A DNA stretch of 64,000 nt from an uncultured Clostridia bacterium. GTDB lineage: Bacteria > Bacillota > Clostridia > TANB77 > CAG-508. Below, in pieces: positions 62,695 through 64,000 of the stretch; the first letter of the stretch is position 1; each line of letters opens with the position of its first letter. A model generated the notes under the pieces. That model was given only the letters and a program-made list of their open reading frames with translations, made no database searches and was not told where the DNA came from. A program made the translations under genes and the position numbers. Where the stretch lies: the NCBI GenBank assembly GCA_934120045.1, contig CAKOTF010000002.1:1-64000 (forward strand), written 5' to 3'.

Positions 62695-64000
62695 TTAGCA
62701 GCCACCGCCGCCACCGCCTCCACCGCCACCACTTGATGAATCAGATTTATATTCTGCTTTTAAGGTAATATCATTTGCTGGCATTGTATATGTTGAACCT
62801 GCTTCATATCCAGTTTCATTATTATAATTCCATCCAATAAATGTTACTCCATCTTTGGTTGCAGTTGGTAAAGTATATGTTTCACCTTCTCCTAATTCAT
62901 ATGATGTTGGTGTTACTGATCCACCATTCGGATCAAATGTAAGAGTATATAATTTTACAATATTTATTGTACACGAAGCTTTTGCATTATTACTAGAACT
63001 TTGTGCCGTAATAGTAACTCTTCCTTTATTTTTTATTGTTACTAATCCATTATTATCAACTGTTGCTATGTCATTATTACTACTTGTCCAATAAATCTTT
63101 TCAGTAGCTGAATTTGGAGTATGACTTTCTGTTAATTTTACTGTTTTACCACTTATCTCGCGTTGTCTTATATTAACACTATTTTGGCTCAAAGTAATAT
63201 TTTGAATAGATGTCTCAACATATATTACACATGATGCTTCTTTGCCATTTGCTGTTTTAGCTGTTATTACTGCTTGTCCGTTAGATACAGCTGTTACATT
63301 TCCATTTGAATCAACACTAGCAATTCTATCATTACTACTTGTCCAGGTTAAATCTCTATTAAATGTTGAAGTAATTGGATCATATGATACATTTAATTGA
63401 ACATTTTTTGATTTATTTATACCAGTTGTATCCAAAAATGCATTATCTTTATCTAATGATATAGCTACTGGTGAAGTTCCTACAGTTATTTTACATGTTG
63501 CTGTTTTTTCATTTTCTGTTTTTACTGTTATTACTGCTTCTCCATTTGATATACCTGTAACAAAACCTTTTGAGTCAACTGTTGCTACAGCTTCATTATC
63601 ACTTGACCATGTTATTCCAGTATTATGGTTAGATGTTTGAGGTAATATTGTTGTTTCTAATTGAACTGTAGTTGGACCTTCTGTTAAGTCAAAAACTTGT
63701 TCTTGATAATTAAGCTCTATAGCTTTTGGATCCTGATATACTGTTATATATGCTGTTGCATTTTTTCCTTTTTCAGTTACTACTTTTACTTTTGTTTTTC
63801 CTATACTTTTTGATGTCATATAAAATTTTCCATCATCTGTTAATTCAACTTTTCCATTTGAATTTCTTTTTAGTTCTGCAATGTTTTCATTATCACATGA
63901 TACACTTTTTATCCTAGCATTTGTGAACACTTGAAAGTAAAAATCTTCTTCATTATTTATTATTTTTTCAGTTGGAAGAATTTTTACACCATCAATATTT
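62695..64000 (-). CDS. Ig-like (BIG2) repeat surface protein, 5' end outside window
   Basis: The frame is open through base 64000. It shows four BIG2-type repeats (WSSDNEAVATVDSKGFVTGIS, WTSSNDRIASVDSNGNVTAVS, WTSSNNDIATVDNNGLVTI and a partial one), then an InlB-type B repeat (LTFDPNGGSVTPTSY...FIGWNYN...LKAEYK). It ends in SSS, ten Gly residues and a final Cys. There is no LPxTG or membrane helix. The Gly-Cys end and the Lgt-like neighbour suggest an unusual C-terminal anchoring or lipid step. This is inference. Confidence 0.75.
   Translation of the reverse strand, partial: NIDGVKILPTEKIINNEEDFYFQVFTNARIKSVSCDNENIAELKRNSNGKVELTDDGKFYMTSKSIGKTKVKVVTEKGKNATAYITVYQDPKAIELNYQEQVFDLTEGPTTVQLETTILPQTSNHNTGITWSSDNEAVATVDSKGFVTGISNGEAVITVKTENEKTATCKITVGTSPVAISLDKDNAFLDTTGINKSKNVQLNVSYDPITSTFNRDLTWTSSNDRIASVDSNGNVTAVSNGQAVITAKTANGKEASCVIYVETSIQNITLSQNSVNIRQREISGKTVKLTESHTPNSATEKIYWTSSNNDIATVDNNGLVTIKNKGRVTITAQSSSNNAKASCTINIVKLYTLTFDPNGGSVTPTSYELGEGETYTLPTATKDGVTFIGWNYNNETGYEAGSTYTMPANDITLKAEYKSDSSSGGGGGGGGGGC

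Overview
The window is AT-rich DNA from a spore-forming, gut-type Clostridia relative (low-GC Firmicutes). Evidence for this is the cotJABC spore-coat operon, a YabG protease, a BofC-like gene, a Veg gene, and the Firmicutes gene order ylxM-ffh-rpsP-khpA-rimM-trmD-rplS. Nearly all genes lie on the minus strand.

Layout. 1-2545: chromosome, with a cut-off pilin-like gene, an orphan gene, ispA and the 3' part of cotJC. 2545-38158: an integrated conjugative element of about 35.6 kb. 38159-39105: the 5' part of cotJC, then cotJB and cotJA. 39.2-44.4 kb: a two-component system with a MacB/FtsX-type ABC transporter. 44.6-47.1 kb: a kinase-like/Nudix fusion, a small zinc-ribbon protein and a RhuM remnant. 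47.3-51.4 kb: secA and a D,D-carboxypeptidase. 51.6-51.9 kb: tRNA-Gly, tRNA-Cys and tRNA-Met. 51.9-64 kb: bofC-like, comEC, NlpC/P60, the rplS-to-ylxM block, veg, yabG, an Lgt-like gene and an Ig-repeat surface protein cut by the window end.

The element is inserted inside cotJC, exactly in its Glu-x-x-His metal-ligand motif. An 8-bp direct repeat and 12-bp inverted arms mark attL and attR, and a large serine recombinase gene sits beside attL. Precise excision would restore a 207-codon cotJC in frame. Because the element carries its own Spo0A-like regulator and a lone receiver protein, a skin-like, sporulation-linked excision is plausible, although it is inferred. The main operon (37.9 to 14.4 kb) runs metK, AP2 protein, DUF3560, ArdA-like antirestriction, a probable oriT, MobC-like, MobP relaxase, VirD4, VirB2-like, TrbL-like, PrgI-like, DNA methyltransferase, VirB4, M23 peptidase, sortase and a Cna-B adhesin.

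The most unusual signal is in the type IV secretion genes. virD4, the trbL-like gene and the gene after it are readable only if the ribosome skips one base (+1) at in-frame CGG codons. There are seven such sites within 3.4 kb, and each one restores GGN (Gly). I found only one other in-frame CGG in the genes of the window. Four genes of the same operon also appear to start at ATA behind good ribosome binding sites. Finally, about eleven unrelated element proteins end in a shared acidic tail of the EEEFE or DEME type. The CGG sites could still be mutations or assembly errors, and raw reads or peptides would settle this.
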